A DNA stretch of 64,000 nucleotides, from NCBI RefSeq assembly GCF_039693965.1, contig NZ_CP155576.1:1240001-1304000 (forward strand). The letters are read 5' to 3'. Position numbers and translations under genes: made by a program. A model generated the notes under the pieces. The model saw nothing but the letters and a program-made list of their open reading frames with translations, was not told the origin of the DNA and searched no databases. Below, in pieces: positions 8,895 to 18,173 of the stretch. Source of the stretch: Moraxella sp. K1664 (GTDB lineage: Bacteria > Pseudomonadota > Gammaproteobacteria > Pseudomonadales > Moraxellaceae). Each line of letters starts with the position of its first letter. Positions within the stretch are counted from its first letter, which is position 1.

Positions 8895-9418
8895 TCATTT
8901 TGCTTGCTCCTTATCTTTGCTAAAAATTAAATCAATATAGATAAAAAATATGATAAAAATCCAAAATAAATCTACATACCCACTTTTTCTTTCAAAGTGT
9001 TTTTTTACTCTACCTATATCACTCTTTGGCGTAGAAACATAGATAATTTCTTGGGTCGTTTGGTTGACAAACTTACCTCTAAGGATAATAACATCATTAA
9101 TATTATTATTCTTTCTATCTGTAAACGAGACAATACTCACACCATAACCAGTAAAATCATAGCCAAAATTTTTTTATCAGAGCAAAGGGCATTTTCTGTG
9201 CCAACAAACTCGCCACATTTTGCACTATATGCCCTACCATGATTATCCCTGACATAGACTCTTGCAACTTTTTTATTATTGACATTATAAGACAAACCAT
9301 CAGGTAGGGTAATTGGAATGTGTTTAGCACCCTGCACAACATTAGTAATGGGCTTTATAGATAAAATGATTGGTATGGGTAATAAAATAAAAAATAACCG
9401 TATTCTATTCTTTCTCAT
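8895..9418 (-). pseudogene. Small membrane/exported hypothetical protein, apparently frameshifted at a poly-A tract
   Basis: Two overlapping minus-strand frames (9137-9418 and 8895-9140) look like one gene. The first has an N-terminal hydrophobic segment (residues 6-23) and reads RVYVRDNHGRAYSAKC then SDKK, then runs into a non-conserved tail. If the A7 run read on the minus strand near 9170 held eight As, the sequence would continue DKKNFGYDFTGYGVSIVSF and merge with the second frame. That frame ends with a C-terminal membrane helix (FWIFIIFFIYIDLIF). The family is unknown. It could be phase variation, real decay or a sequencing error; two genes with translational coupling cannot be excluded. 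Confidence 0.5.
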
Positions 9419-9537
9419 CTTAAAACTACACTCATTATCAAATTAACTAGCTTGGTAGACTGGCACGCCCAACATAAGCCTCAATGCACTAGGTCATCTT
9501 ATCAAAACCTAACCCACCAAAGCCGATAACCAATGGT

Positions 9538-9634
9538 AAGGTGCGTACCACGCACCTTTTAAATGAAAAATCTTATTGGTGCGTAATACGTACCTTACTG
9601 CCAATGGGTGTATTTTGAAGTTAAATGATTATAA
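9538..9634. repeat. 97-bp dispersed repeat (copy 1)
   Basis: It contains the palindromic motif GGTGCGTACCACGCACC, then AATCTTATTGGTGCGTAATAC and ATTTTGAAGTTAAATGA. A closely similar copy lies at 54459-54556. It lies between two minus-strand hypothetical genes and is non-coding. Confidence 0.7.
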
Positions 9635-9652
9635 AACCCACCCAAATCGACT

Positions 9653-10126
9653 TTACCACCACCAATAAGGACGGTACGGATAGCCATACCAACCGCCATA
9701 ACCATAATGCATACGAGTCATGCGTTCGCTCATCTGATGTTGCTCCAAGCCCATCATGTTGGCACGGTGTAGCTCTTCTAGGGTTTTGCTATCGCCAACA
9801 TCACACACGCCTTGTAAGGTGTAGCCCATTCGTCCCATGTTGTAGGCGTTGTCTATGGTGCAGTAGGATTTTAGCCCTGTTTGGCGACCTTGCTCCCATA
9901 ACGCTCGGTCAGGCGTGGCAAGCCCTTGGCAGGTTTTGGCGTGGCGTAATATCTCTTGACTGCTTGCCCCACGCAGACCGTCAGCACGCCCTACCTGTTC
10001 CCAGTTGGCGGACGAGCAGTCGGCTTGTTTTAATGTGGCGGTCGTGGTACAGCCTGTGAGTGCGAGCACGGGTAGGGCGATGAGTAGGAATGCTTTTTTT
10101 ATGATAGGTTTTGTGATAGGTTTCAT
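9653..10126 (-). CDS. DUF2799-type lipoprotein
   Basis: This is a predicted lipoprotein of 157 residues with signal peptide KKAFLLIALPVLALTGC and lipobox LTGC. The mature part contains NWEQVGRADGLRG, CQGLATPDRALWEQGRQTGL and NAYNMGRMGYTLQGVC, the repeated W-x-x-G-x-x-D/Q-G pattern of DUF2799 proteins, with several cysteines that may be paired. The C-terminus is a Tyr/Gly/Trp-rich tail ending in WWW. The start at 10126 gives a proper signal peptide; the frame extends 27 codons further upstream into a MITE and that part is rejected. Function unknown. Confidence 0.8.
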   Translation of the reverse strand: MKPITKPIIKKAFLLIALPVLALTGCTTTATLKQADCSSANWEQVGRADGLRGASSQEILRHAKTCQGLATPDRALWEQGRQTGLKSYCTIDNAYNMGRMGYTLQGVCDVGDSKTLEELHRANMMGLEQHQMSERMTRMHYGYGGWYGYPYRPYWWW

Positions 10127-10148
10127 GACGGATTGCCTTTTATGATTA

Positions 10149-10273
10149 GGGCGTGCCTGCCTTTTGTATTTGCAATGAAAAACAAGATTTAGCCATTTTT
10201 CATGCAAAAACGATTAGTTTATTTCTAAAATATTTCTATATTGTAAGTAGTGTTATAAAGGGCAGACACGTCT
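10149..10273. mobile_element. MITE M1, short 125-bp copy
   Basis: It begins TA-GGGCGTGCCTGCCTTTTG and ends with a degenerate inverted end GGCAGACACGTCT. It is in the opposite orientation to the 7391 copy and internally deleted. The blocks ATTTGCAATGAAAAA and AGCCATTTTTCATGCAAAAA match the family. Confidence 0.7.
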
Positions 10274-10281
10274 TGATTAAA

Positions 10282-10310
10282 AAAACGCACAAGCATGGCT
10301 TATGCGTTTT
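10282..10310 (-). terminator. Terminator of the MliC-like gene
   Basis: The hairpin AAAACGCA...TGCGTTTT with an inner AAGC/GCTT pairing lies 3' of the minus-strand lipoprotein gene ending at 10353. Confidence 0.65.
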
Positions 10311-10352
10311 ATTTAGCCTTATTTGGCTAAGACAAGCCAACTTATCTATAAA

Positions 10353-10802
10353 TCAGTGGGCGTGGTTGTGCATGGGGCGAGTGCTTTCGCATTTTAGGCT
10401 GTACACCGTGCCATCAGCAGTGGTTATGTCCAACACACCAAATTTGTTTTTGGTGTGCCATTCGTATTTTGAATTGGGATTGACGCCATTCACAAACAGC
10501 ATGCCCGATGCAGAAGGGGCACGTCTTAGCTCGACATCAGCACCATTTAGGCTTAGGCTAGGGGCGGTGATGTTAAGCAGAGCTTGCTTGGTGTCAGGGT
10601 TATAGTTAGCAACGATGTTGGCATCTTGGTCGCAGGTATAGGTTCTTGGTATGATGCCGTGATGATGCTTTTTGCCATGTTTGTGGGTGTGTTTGCCGTG
10701 CATTTCTTGGGGTTTGGGCTGATCGACGGTTTGGCTGTTATTTGTGGCACAGCCTGTCAATACCAAGGCGCCCACCGCAGTAGCAATCAATAATTTTTGC
10801 AT
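10353..10802 (-). CDS. MliC/ACP-like lipoprotein, putative lysozyme inhibitor
   Basis: This 149-residue lipoprotein has signal peptide QKLLIATAVGALVLTGC (lipobox LTGC). A His-rich linker (HGKHTHKHGKKHHHG) comes next and could bind metal. A small beta domain then begins RTYTCDQDANIVANYN and includes SASGMLFVNG, KYEWHTKNKFGVL and a closing cysteine. This resembles the MliC fold of membrane-bound C-type lysozyme inhibitors and the related neisserial adhesin complex protein. The SxSG segment fits the lysozyme-binding loop of that family. The assignment rests on motif pattern and layout and is probable rather than certain. Confidence 0.65.
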   Translation of the reverse strand: MQKLLIATAVGALVLTGCATNNSQTVDQPKPQEMHGKHTHKHGKKHHHGIIPRTYTCDQDANIVANYNPDTKQALLNITAPSLSLNGADVELRRAPSASGMLFVNGVNPNSKYEWHTKNKFGVLDITTADGTVYSLKCESTRPMHNHAH

Positions 10803-10832
10803 GACAATCTCCTTAAAAGATAAAGAACACTA

Positions 10833-11112
10833 GGGCGTGCTGAATATTGATATTTGCAATGAAAAATATCTGTTAAAAAAAGCAGGGGAGCCACCCGTTT
10901 TTCAAGAAAAAAAACAAAGGCTGTGAGTTTTCTATCAGACAAGTTTTTATTATGAAAAACAATCCGATCATCTAATTTTAAAAAATTAAGTTAAAATCTA
11001 AAAATTTACATGATTTTAAGTGGCTGGATAGCCATTTTTTATGCAAAAATTAATTTAAAATGTTAAGTTTTTAACTTATTTTATAAAAATGCCATCAATG
11101 GTAGGCACACCC
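10833..11112. mobile_element. MITE M1, 280-bp copy
   Basis: It is flanked by TA on both sides, with ends GGGCGTGCTG and GGCACACCC slightly decayed. Internal blocks ATTTGCAATGAAAAAT and AGCAGGGGAGCCACCCG match the copies at 54368 and 57444. It accounts for most of the 10803-11268 spacer; the remaining 155 bp are AT-rich without visible features. Confidence 0.75.
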
Positions 11113-11268
11113 TAAAATAAAATCAGTTATCATTTAAATGATGCACTTATTATAAATGAAATTCCATTGCCGTGTGTAACAAATTTTTTTCAAGATAATG
11201 GTAAACTTGTAAAAAACTTTAACACAACTTTTATCGTAAAAAATGGTGTGATAAAAGGTGGGTGTGTC

Positions 11269-11601
11269 CTAATCAACCAAATACACCACGTTATCGCCGT
11301 CTTTTTTGATGACATTGTTAAGCTCCAAACGCTTGATGATGTCATCGATATCGGCACTTTGACCGCCCCGAAAGCTAACAATCGCTTCCAAAAACGTCCG
11401 TAGGGCAGGCAGGCGATTGGGCTTGCTTTTTAGTACCCGCTCCAAACAATAATCATAATCGGCAGATGGTGGCAGTTTGTCGGTAGGAGCAGATGATGGA
11501 CTCGGGGAGAGCATGAGTTGCCCAAGCAGATGATGAGCCAGTTTTAGTTTGTCCGTATCAGACAAGGCGGATGCCAAATCAAGGACGGTGCGATAAGACA
11601 T
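11269..11601 (-). CDS. Hypothetical protein, 110 aa
   Basis: I do not recognise the family. The N-terminal half is helical (RTVLDLASALSDTDKLKLAHHLLGQLM). A Ser/Pro linker follows, and the C-terminal 55 residues (LRTFLEAIVSFRGG, IIKRLELNNVIKKDGDNVVYL) have the helix-helix-wing pattern of a small winged-helix domain, which is an inference from pattern only. No catalytic motif is seen. It is transcribed alone downstream of nhaA on the same strand, with the nhaA terminator between them. Confidence 0.6.
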   Translation of the reverse strand: MSYRTVLDLASALSDTDKLKLAHHLLGQLMLSPSPSSAPTDKLPPSADYDYCLERVLKSKPNRLPALRTFLEAIVSFRGGQSADIDDIIKRLELNNVIKKDGDNVVYLVD

Positions 11602-11701
11602 GGAAGTTTCCTTAAATCATGGGGATGATAATAATGGCACTGGTGGATGATGAAGTTGGTTTATTGTATGACAAACACAGGTAAATGAAAAGAGCGGATG
11701 A

Positions 11702-11730
11702 CAAAAAGCGGACATGTTGCCCGCTTTTTG
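11702..11730 (-). terminator. Terminator of nhaA
   Basis: The stem CAAAAAGCGG / CCGCTTTTTG-type hairpin with flanking T run lies directly 3' of nhaA. Confidence 0.8.
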
Positions 11731-11742
11731 TTTTTGGTATGA

Positions 11743-12972
11743 TTAATGTTTGGGTGGTTCTCCAACACCCAGATACATCTCGTCGTTTTTGGCAAGGGTG
11801 GGGTGGTCAGCGTCCTTGATGTTGGCACGCAAGATAAGATAGCCCACGATGCCCGAGATAAGCGAACCCAAGATAATGCCCAAACGTGGGTCATAATCAT
11901 CAGGAATACCGCCAAAGGCAAGCCCTGAGATAAAGAGCGACATGGTAAAGCCGATACCGCAAAGCAGGGACACGCCATAGATTTGCATAAAGGTTGTGCC
12001 TGTGGGCAGTTTGGCAAGTCCTAACTTGACGACCAAAAACACAGGAATCATCACGCCAATCTGCTTACCGATAAACAGACTTAGGGCGATACCCATTGGC
12101 ACGCCATGCATGAGCTCGCCCATGTTGGTGCCAGCTAATGAAATGCCTGCATTGGCAAAGGCAAATAGGGGCAGGATACCAAAGGCAACGGTGTTATGTA
12201 AGTCGTGTTCTAGCTCTTCTAGGGGTGAATGCTCGGGGTCGGCATTATTTTTTAAAGGAATAAAAAACGCCAAAAGCACGCCTGCCAAGGTCGCATGCAC
12301 GCCTGATTTTAACATGGCAGCCCATAAGATGACCCCGATGAGCAAGTAGGGTGTTAGGCGGGTGACGTTTAAGCGGTTTAATAGGAACAAAAATGGCAAG
12401 CACACCGCTGCCATACCCAGTGAGAATAACGACAGCTCGGACGTGTAGAATAAGGCAATGATGATAATCGCTCCGATGTCATCAAAGATGGCGATGGATA
12501 CCAAAAACACTTTTAGGGCATTGGGGACTTTGTTGCCGAGCAAGCTAAGCACGCCAATGGCAAAGGCGATGTCTGTGGCGGCAGGGATTGCCCAGCCTTT
12601 TAGAGCTTCGCTGTCACCGTGATTTAGCCCATAATAGACCAAAGCAGGGGCGACCATGCCACCGATGGCACAGATGGCAGGCAGGACGATTTGTTTGATG
12701 TCTGACAGCTCGCCGATTAGGGCTTCACGCTTTAGCTCAAGTCCCACCAAAAAGAAAAAGACTGCCATCAGACCGTCATTAATCCAATGATGAGCATCTT
12801 TGGCAATCTCAAACTGACCAATCTGCACCACCACAGGGGCGTGAATAAAGGCGTTGTACAGCTCGTATAATGGCGAGTTGGCGACTATCATGGCAAGCAC
12901 AGCAGCAAAGGCAAGGACGATGCCCCCGGCTGCTTCTAGCTCAAAAAAGGATTTTATGCGACTCATCGGCAT
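11743..12972 (-). CDS. nhaA: Na+/H+ antiporter NhaA
   Basis: This 409-residue inner-membrane antiporter exports Na+ in exchange for protons and maintains pH and sodium homeostasis. About twelve hydrophobic helices are visible. The paired-aspartate ion-binding motif is intact in [15 protein letters not shown], as is [15 protein letters not shown], and [14 protein letters not shown] matches the family. The first ATG has an AGGAAAAG site; a second ATG two codons later is an alternative. It stands alone on the minus strand, divergent from the autotransporter across an 836-bp AT-rich gap. Confidence 0.96.
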   Translation of the reverse strand: MPMSRIKSFFELEAAGGIVLAFAAVLAMIVANSPLYELYNAFIHAPVVVQIGQFEIAKDAHHWINDGLMAVFFFLVGLELKREALIGELSDIKQIVLPAICAIGGMVAPALVYYGLNHGDSEALKGWAIPAATDIAFAIGVLSLLGNKVPNALKVFLVSIAIFDDIGAIIIIALFYTSELSLFSLGMAAVCLPFLFLLNRLNVTRLTPYLLIGVILWAAMLKSGVHATLAGVLLAFFIPLKNNADPEHSPLEELEHDLHNTVAFGILPLFAFANAGISLAGTNMGELMHGVPMGIALSLFIGKQIGVMIPVFLVVKLGLAKLPTGTTFMQIYGVSLLCGIGFTMSLFISGLAFGGIPDDYDPRLGIILGSLISGIVGYLILRANIKDADHPTLAKNDEMYLGVGEPPKH

Positions 12973-13808
12973 GATTATCTTTTCCTATAAATGAATAAAC
13001 AAAACCCACAACTATAAAAAATAGTTATAAATAAAAATTAACTAATCTTGTGAATATATCACAAAAATTAATAATACGAAAGCGGTTTTGTGATTATTTG
13101 TGTAAGTTTTCTTTCTGTGGGTTTGCCAAATGCAAGCAGTGGCGTGATGGTAAGTGCATGGATTTTGGTGTTTAGATGGGAATGATTCGGATGAAATGGT
13201 GTATGCCTTACAAGACGAAAAAGCACTACGATTTTCGCATTAAAATTCAATTTTGTTGGCTGTCTTTTTGAATGATTGTTTATGGGATGTGCCTACCATT
13301 GATAATGTTTGTTGGCATTTCAAGGATTGCCAACAAACATTTATTTGCAATAAATCATTAATTTGATGTGATGGTATCACAAAATAGGATTGCTCATTTA
13401 TGTATAATATTTCACAAAACATAATATACTGTCTGTATAATAACATATTGTTAATTATTGTAAAAAATAAACAGTTGTTTATTTAAAAAAATAATTATAA
13501 AAATCAAATAATTAAAACATTATTTGTAAACACAATATTATATCATTTGGCAAGCACTAGACAATAAGTTGCTATTAATTTACAATTTGCAAAACTTATA
13601 GTAAGATAAGTTTTCTTTTACCGATTTTGTAGTACAAATGTTTCACTGCAGTAAATGACAGTGTATTTGAATGTTTTAACTTCATTGTTTATGATGGATA
13701 AACTTCGGTAATGCCCTAGTATCTTGATGGATTGGGGTTTGGTGCCAAGGTTATTCTTGTTAGCCATCACTGATGTTTTTATCATAAACACAAACACAAG
13801 GGTGTAAT
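12973..13808. other. AT-rich gap upstream of the autotransporter
   Basis: No gene is supported here; short open frames lack ribosome binding sites and protein-like composition. The region holds a remnant of a MITE M1 end (GGGATGTGCCTACCATTGATAA, about 13285-13305), a perfect 14-bp inverted repeat (13304-13341) and a segment near 13224-13265 that resembles the repeat at 26090-26205. The last 300 bp are very AT-rich and presumably carry the autotransporter promoter, but no clear -35/-10 pair was chosen. Confidence 0.5.
13304..13341. repeat. Perfect 14-bp inverted repeat
   Basis: AATGTTTGTTGGCA and TGCCAACAAACATT form a perfect stem with a 10-nt loop. It lacks a T run, so it is not an obvious terminator. 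It adjoins a MITE end remnant and may be part of another small element. Confidence 0.6.
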
Positions 13809-16800
13809 ATGTCATTACAAACACAACCTGCCAAAAAAGGGTTTTACGCCAAGCCCTTGACCGTGGCTTGTATGGTTGCTATCGGCACAAATAGTGTCGC
13901 AGGCTACGCTGAGACGGGTGCACAGGCACAGTCAGCCAGCTCCGAGAGAGTGAAGGTAAGTAGTTATCTGTATAACTACTATTGGGATTTGATTAATCGT
14001 CGTTATTATAATCCAGCCCCAACACCAGCCCCAGCTCCAACGCCCATTCCTGCTCCTGTCAGACCAGCACCAGCCCCCGTTGCTCCCATGCCAACGCCTG
14101 CTCCTACGCCAGCACCTGTGGAGTCAACTGTCTCTGGTCGTTATGTGGCTCCTGTTGCATCATCAGAAGTCAAAAGAAATAATTACACAAGACAAGTGCA
14201 ATCCCACCTAAAACGCAGCCAACCTGCACCAAGTGCTGGTACTCGCACAGGTTATAGTGTCATGGATACGTCAAACAACTCTGACTTGACGTCCAAATTC
14301 TATGGTGCCACCGAAGATGGCTATGCCCAGCGTCTAGATAATCTAAAAAATACCATCGATACTCGCCGTGCCAAAGTGGGCGTGATTGATACGGGCATCA
14401 ACCGCTTCAACCGAGATATGGTCGGTGCCAACGTTCATGACACGCAGGTCAAATGTATCTCAGCAGGACGTTCTAGTTGTTATGACCCGCACAATGACTC
14501 GGGAATTGTTGAGACGTCAACCACGTCTGCCAGTGGCGACCATGGCAACCAGATGGCTGCTGTTATCGCAGGTAACAACGGCATGACCAATGCCAAAATC
14601 TATGGTAGTGACAGTATCGACCGTGGCTCAAACGGTGGTAACCAGTTCTTGATGATGCGTAAACTCAACCAAGACCATGGCGTTAAGATTTTTAACAACT
14701 CATGGGGTTCGGATAACTCTGACCGTTGGTTCTACGATGCTCAGCGACTCAACTATGACCCCAATACAGGCAACATCTACCCAAATCGTTACAGAACAAG
14801 CATTACCAATGCTGAGGTAACTCTGCCTGTCATTCATGACCTTATCATGAATCGTGACGCCCTTATCATCAAGGCGACAGGTAATGAGGGTCTTAATGAT
14901 GCACATGATGAGAACTTAGCACCGCTCATGAACAGCGAGTTCAAAAAAGGCTTCATCACCGTATCATCACCACGAGAAGATTTTAATCAAGCCAATGACT
15001 GTGGTCGTACCGCTGAGTGGTGCGTATCGGCAACATCGTCCACCGAAAACTATGCCAACAACGGCAGACTGAGCAACTACAAAGGCACATCGCCTGCCAC
15101 TGCTCGTGTGGCAGGGACGGCAGTGCTGGTGCAATCAGCTTATCCTTGGATGAAAAATGAGAACATCTCTCAAACTATTTTAGGTACGGCTAAGGACTTC
15201 TCAGAAATCACCGCCAATTCACCAAATGGCTACAAAGGACTCAGACGTGTGAGCCGTTTGCCATCAGGCTATTATGGCAGATATTATACAGACAACCGAG
15301 GTAATCTATACATCCCCGGCGACACCCCATGGGAAAACCGTCAAATCATCGCAAACCATAATGGTAAAAACATCACGTGGCAAGATGGTTGGGGGCTACT
15401 AGACCCAGAAGCTGCTGCTAAGGGTTATGGTGGTTTTTACTGGGACAACGTAGAGCTTGACACCCAAGGCACGCCTTTATCTGTATTCTACAATGACCTA
15501 AAAGGCGACAAAGGCTTTACCAAAAAAGGCGCTGGTAAACTGGTATTTACTGGTAATAACAGCTATAAAGGTAACTCTATCATCGAGGGCGGTTCATTAG
15601 AAATCAATGGTAACAATGGTGGTTCTACCATGGTTGTCAAAGGTGGTGAGCTGACAGGTCATGGTAGTGTTGCCAATGTACACCAAACAGGTGGCTGGGT
15701 AAATAACGAAGGTAATCTACGCATCAGAGGTAACTATAATATCAACACCAATCGTGGTGCAGATGCTGGTCTAAAAGCCCAGTTTGGCAACATGATTACC
15801 GTTGATGGCAAAGCAAGACTCGGTGGTACTCTAAACTTAACAGGCGAGACCAAAGATGGCATCATCAGCCAATCAGGCAGTCGCAGTACTGTTTTGCGTG
15901 CCAAGCAAGGTCTTGAAAACCGCTTTGACAGCCATCGTTCAAGCAACCCCTTGTTTGAGGTTACCAAGGTTGAGTACACCCCAGAGGTGGACAGAAATGG
16001 CAGAGTGGTGGGTAACTCACGTGTGAACAACGACGTACAAGTAACCGCCAGACGTCTAAGTGCAGGCAATGTTGTTTATGGCATTGGCATGAATAATAGC
16101 GGTAGCCGTGTTGCCCAAAACCTAGATAAAGTGCTAAACGACCTTGATGAAAAACAAGCAGTTCAAGGCTCATTAACCAGCGATGAAAAACGCTTTGCCA
16201 ACCAAGTGTTTAGTAGTTTTGAGAATATGAGTGCCGACTATGGCAACAACACAGCCAGTCCCATGCTGTCTGTGGTAAGCACCAACCAAGAGCTATATAA
16301 GCTAGACCCAACATTCTATGCTGACAGTGCATTAAATGTGGTAGAAGACAGTGCTGTTCACGCCACTGACTTTGGTAAGCGTCTAAAAGATGGTAGAAAT
16401 GTTTGGGGTTCGGTCAGTCACCATGATTATGATGTGGACATGGCTCACGCCACCAGCGAGCGTAAGGGCAACACCTATACCGTTGGTGCCAGCACTCAGA
16501 CTGCGAACGATGTTAGTGTCGGTGCTCAGCTTGATGTCAGCGACCTTGACCTAAAAGAATCAGTTTATGGCATTAGCAATAAAACCCAAACTGACAGCAT
16601 TGGTCTGACCGTGGGTGCATCCAAAAATGTTGGTGATGCTTATGTGTCAGGCTGGGTAAAAGGAGCTAAGGTTGAGACCAAAGCCAACCGTGCCGAGATG
16701 ACCGATGACATCAAGTATGATGGTAAGCTATATGGCGTGGGTATCCAAGTGGGTAAAAACATCGATACCGCATCGGGCGTGAGCGTACAGCCTTATGCCT

Positions 16801-17180
16801 TTGCCAACCATCAAAAATACAAAAATGATGGCGACATCAACGATGGCATGAACATCATCACCGACATCAGTGCCAAGCAAACTCAGGTGGGTGTTGGTAC
16901 GGATGTGGCATTCCAAGCAACCCCTGCCCTACAACTAACCGCAGGTGTGCAAGTGGCTCACGCTGTTAGCCGTGATACCAGCCTAGATACTCGCTATGTT
17001 GGCACAGCAACAGATGTACAATATGGTACTTGGGATACTGACAAAACCAAATGGTCAGCCAAAGTGGGTGCAAACTACAATGTAACGCCAAACAGTCAAG
17101 TAGGTCTAAACTACAGCTACACAGGTAGTGGCGATTCAGATGCTTCTCAGGTGGGTGTGAGCTTCACCAGTAAGTTCTAA
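13809..17180 (+). CDS. Subtilisin-like (S8) serine protease autotransporter
   Basis: This is a type Va secreted protein of 1123 residues. A signal peptide (to about residue 34, AGYA) is followed by a Pro/Ala-rich linker (residues 69-104). The S8 protease domain has D194 (VGVIDTGI), H245 (GDHGNQMAAVIAG), oxyanion N359 (ATGNEG) and S428 (GTSPATARVAG), so it looks active. A beta-helical stalk follows with an autotransporter-associated repeat (GAGKLVFTGNNSYKG, GGSLEINGNN). The C-terminal 270 residues form the outer-membrane beta-barrel ending in VSFTSKF with a terminal Phe. It resembles neisserial NalP/AspA-type proteases, which trim surface proteins. Its native terminator is split by an IS3 element immediately downstream. 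Confidence 0.93.
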   Translation: MSLQTQPAKKGFYAKPLTVACMVAIGTNSVAGYAETGAQAQSASSERVKVSSYLYNYYWDLINRRYYNPAPTPAPAPTPIPAPVRPAPAPVAPMPTPAPTPAPVESTVSGRYVAPVASSEVKRNNYTRQVQSHLKRSQPAPSAGTRTGYSVMDTSNNSDLTSKFYGATEDGYAQRLDNLKNTIDTRRAKVGVIDTGINRFNRDMVGANVHDTQVKCISAGRSSCYDPHNDSGIVETSTTSASGDHGNQMAAVIAGNNGMTNAKIYGSDSIDRGSNGGNQFLMMRKLNQDHGVKIFNNSWGSDNSDRWFYDAQRLNYDPNTGNIYPNRYRTSITNAEVTLPVIHDLIMNRDALIIKATGNEGLNDAHDENLAPLMNSEFKKGFITVSSPREDFNQANDCGRTAEWCVSATSSTENYANNGRLSNYKGTSPATARVAGTAVLVQSAYPWMKNENISQTILGTAKDFSEITANSPNGYKGLRRVSRLPSGYYGRYYTDNRGNLYIPGDTPWENRQIIANHNGKNITWQDGWGLLDPEAAAKGYGGFYWDNVELDTQGTPLSVFYNDLKGDKGFTKKGAGKLVFTGNNSYKGNSIIEGGSLEINGNNGGSTMVVKGGELTGHGSVANVHQTGGWVNNEGNLRIRGNYNINTNRGADAGLKAQFGNMITVDGKARLGGTLNLTGETKDGIISQSGSRSTVLRAKQGLENRFDSHRSSNPLFEVTKVEYTPEVDRNGRVVGNSRVNNDVQVTARRLSAGNVVYGIGMNNSGSRVAQNLDKVLNDLDEKQAVQGSLTSDEKRFANQVFSSFENMSADYGNNTASPMLSVVSTNQELYKLDPTFYADSALNVVEDSAVHATDFGKRLKDGRNVWGSVSHHDYDVDMAHATSERKGNTYTVGASTQTANDVSVGAQLDVSDLDLKESVYGISNKTQTDSIGLTVGASKNVGDAYVSGWVKGAKVETKANRAEMTDDIKYDGKLYGVGIQVGKNIDTASGVSVQPYAFANHQKYKNDGDINDGMNIITDISAKQTQVGVGTDVAFQATPALQLTAGVQVAHAVSRDTSLDTRYVGTATDVQYGTWDTDKTKWSAKVGANYNVTPNSQVGLNYSYTGSGDSDASQVGVSFTSKF

Positions 17181-17250
17181 TTCATTAATAAGGTAATAAA
17201 AAACAGCACAATTTGAACCGACCCCCAAATCTTAGACATAAGATTAAAGG

Positions 17251-18132
17251 TTAGGTTGTTGCAAGTGGTTGTATTAACCCTAATTGGACTAAGTTTCTGT
17301 ACTTAACAGGACTTAGTCCTTTTAATTTGCTCTTTATTCTATCATGATTGTAGTAGTGTATGTACTCATCAATCACTTGTTTAAGTTCATCTGTTGATGT
17401 AAATGTGGTTGTCTCATAAAATATCTCTTGTTTTAGCGTACCAAAGAAGCTCTCTATCACAGCATTATCCAAACAATTGCCTTTTCTTGACATGCTTTGG
17501 GTTAAGCCTTGTTCTTTTAGGGTTTGTTGATACTGGTGCATTTGATAGTGCCAGCCTTGGTCTGAATGAATGATGGGTTTGTCATCCATCTTTTCTTGGC
17601 TTAGCTTGGATAGGGCATCATTTAACATCTCTTTGACCAACTCATACGTTGGTCTGTCCTTCATCGTATAACTGACAATCTCACCATTAAACAAGTCGAT
17701 GATGGGCGATAGGTAGAGTTTTCTTTGAATGACACCGCCATCATTTGCCTTGTCTTGTACTTTAAACTCGGTGATGTCTGTTGCCCACTTTTGATTGGGT
17801 TTGTCTGCTTTAAAGTCTCTTTTGAGTATATTGTCCTGAATGGTATCTTTGCCCATTGTGCCTTTGTAAGTATTAAACTTACGTTGACGACGAACCAATG
17901 CTTTGAGTCCAAGTTTAGCCATCAGTCGTTGCACTCGTTTATGATTAATGACCATGCCTTTTTGGGCAAGCTGATTGTTAAGCTCTGATGTGATTCTACG
18001 ATAACCATACCTGCCCTTGTGTTGGTGGTAGATGTGGTTAATGTGTTCTTTTAAGTCAAGGTCTTTGTCAGGCTTTGTACTTTGACGAATGTGGTAATAA
18101 AACACACTTCTTGGCAAGTTTGACACTGCCAA
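17251..18132 (-). CDS. IS3-family transposase OrfB (DDE integrase domain), copy 1
   Basis: This is the catalytic half of the transposase. The rve/DDE core is intact: D119 (WATDITEF), D191 (HSDQGWHY) and E227 (NAVIESFFGTLKQE). An HTH_21-type region (GRYGYRRITSELN) precedes it. The ATG at 18132 is probably not the natural start: the conserved reading frame continues upstream (HKLADLLAVSNLPRS) and joins orfA by -1 frameshifting at an A6G site. The main product is expected to be the OrfAB fusion. Confidence 0.93.
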   Translation of the reverse strand: MAVSNLPRSVFYYHIRQSTKPDKDLDLKEHINHIYHQHKGRYGYRRITSELNNQLAQKGMVINHKRVQRLMAKLGLKALVRRQRKFNTYKGTMGKDTIQDNILKRDFKADKPNQKWATDITEFKVQDKANDGGVIQRKLYLSPIIDLFNGEIVSYTMKDRPTYELVKEMLNDALSKLSQEKMDDKPIIHSDQGWHYQMHQYQQTLKEQGLTQSMSRKGNCLDNAVIESFFGTLKQEIFYETTTFTSTDELKQVIDEYIHYYNHDRIKSKLKGLSPVKYRNLVQLGLIQPLATT

Positions 18133-18173
18133 TAAGTCAGCAAGTTTGTGCTTATGCCTTAATTCTTGGATGA

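Noticed and set aside
10127-10207. Upstream extension of the DUF2799 lipoprotein
   Set aside because: It would place 27 residues encoded by a MITE in front of a clear lipoprotein signal peptide.
13304-13341. 14-bp inverted repeat as an intrinsic terminator
   Set aside because: There is no T run and no gene immediately upstream on either strand; left as an inverted repeat.
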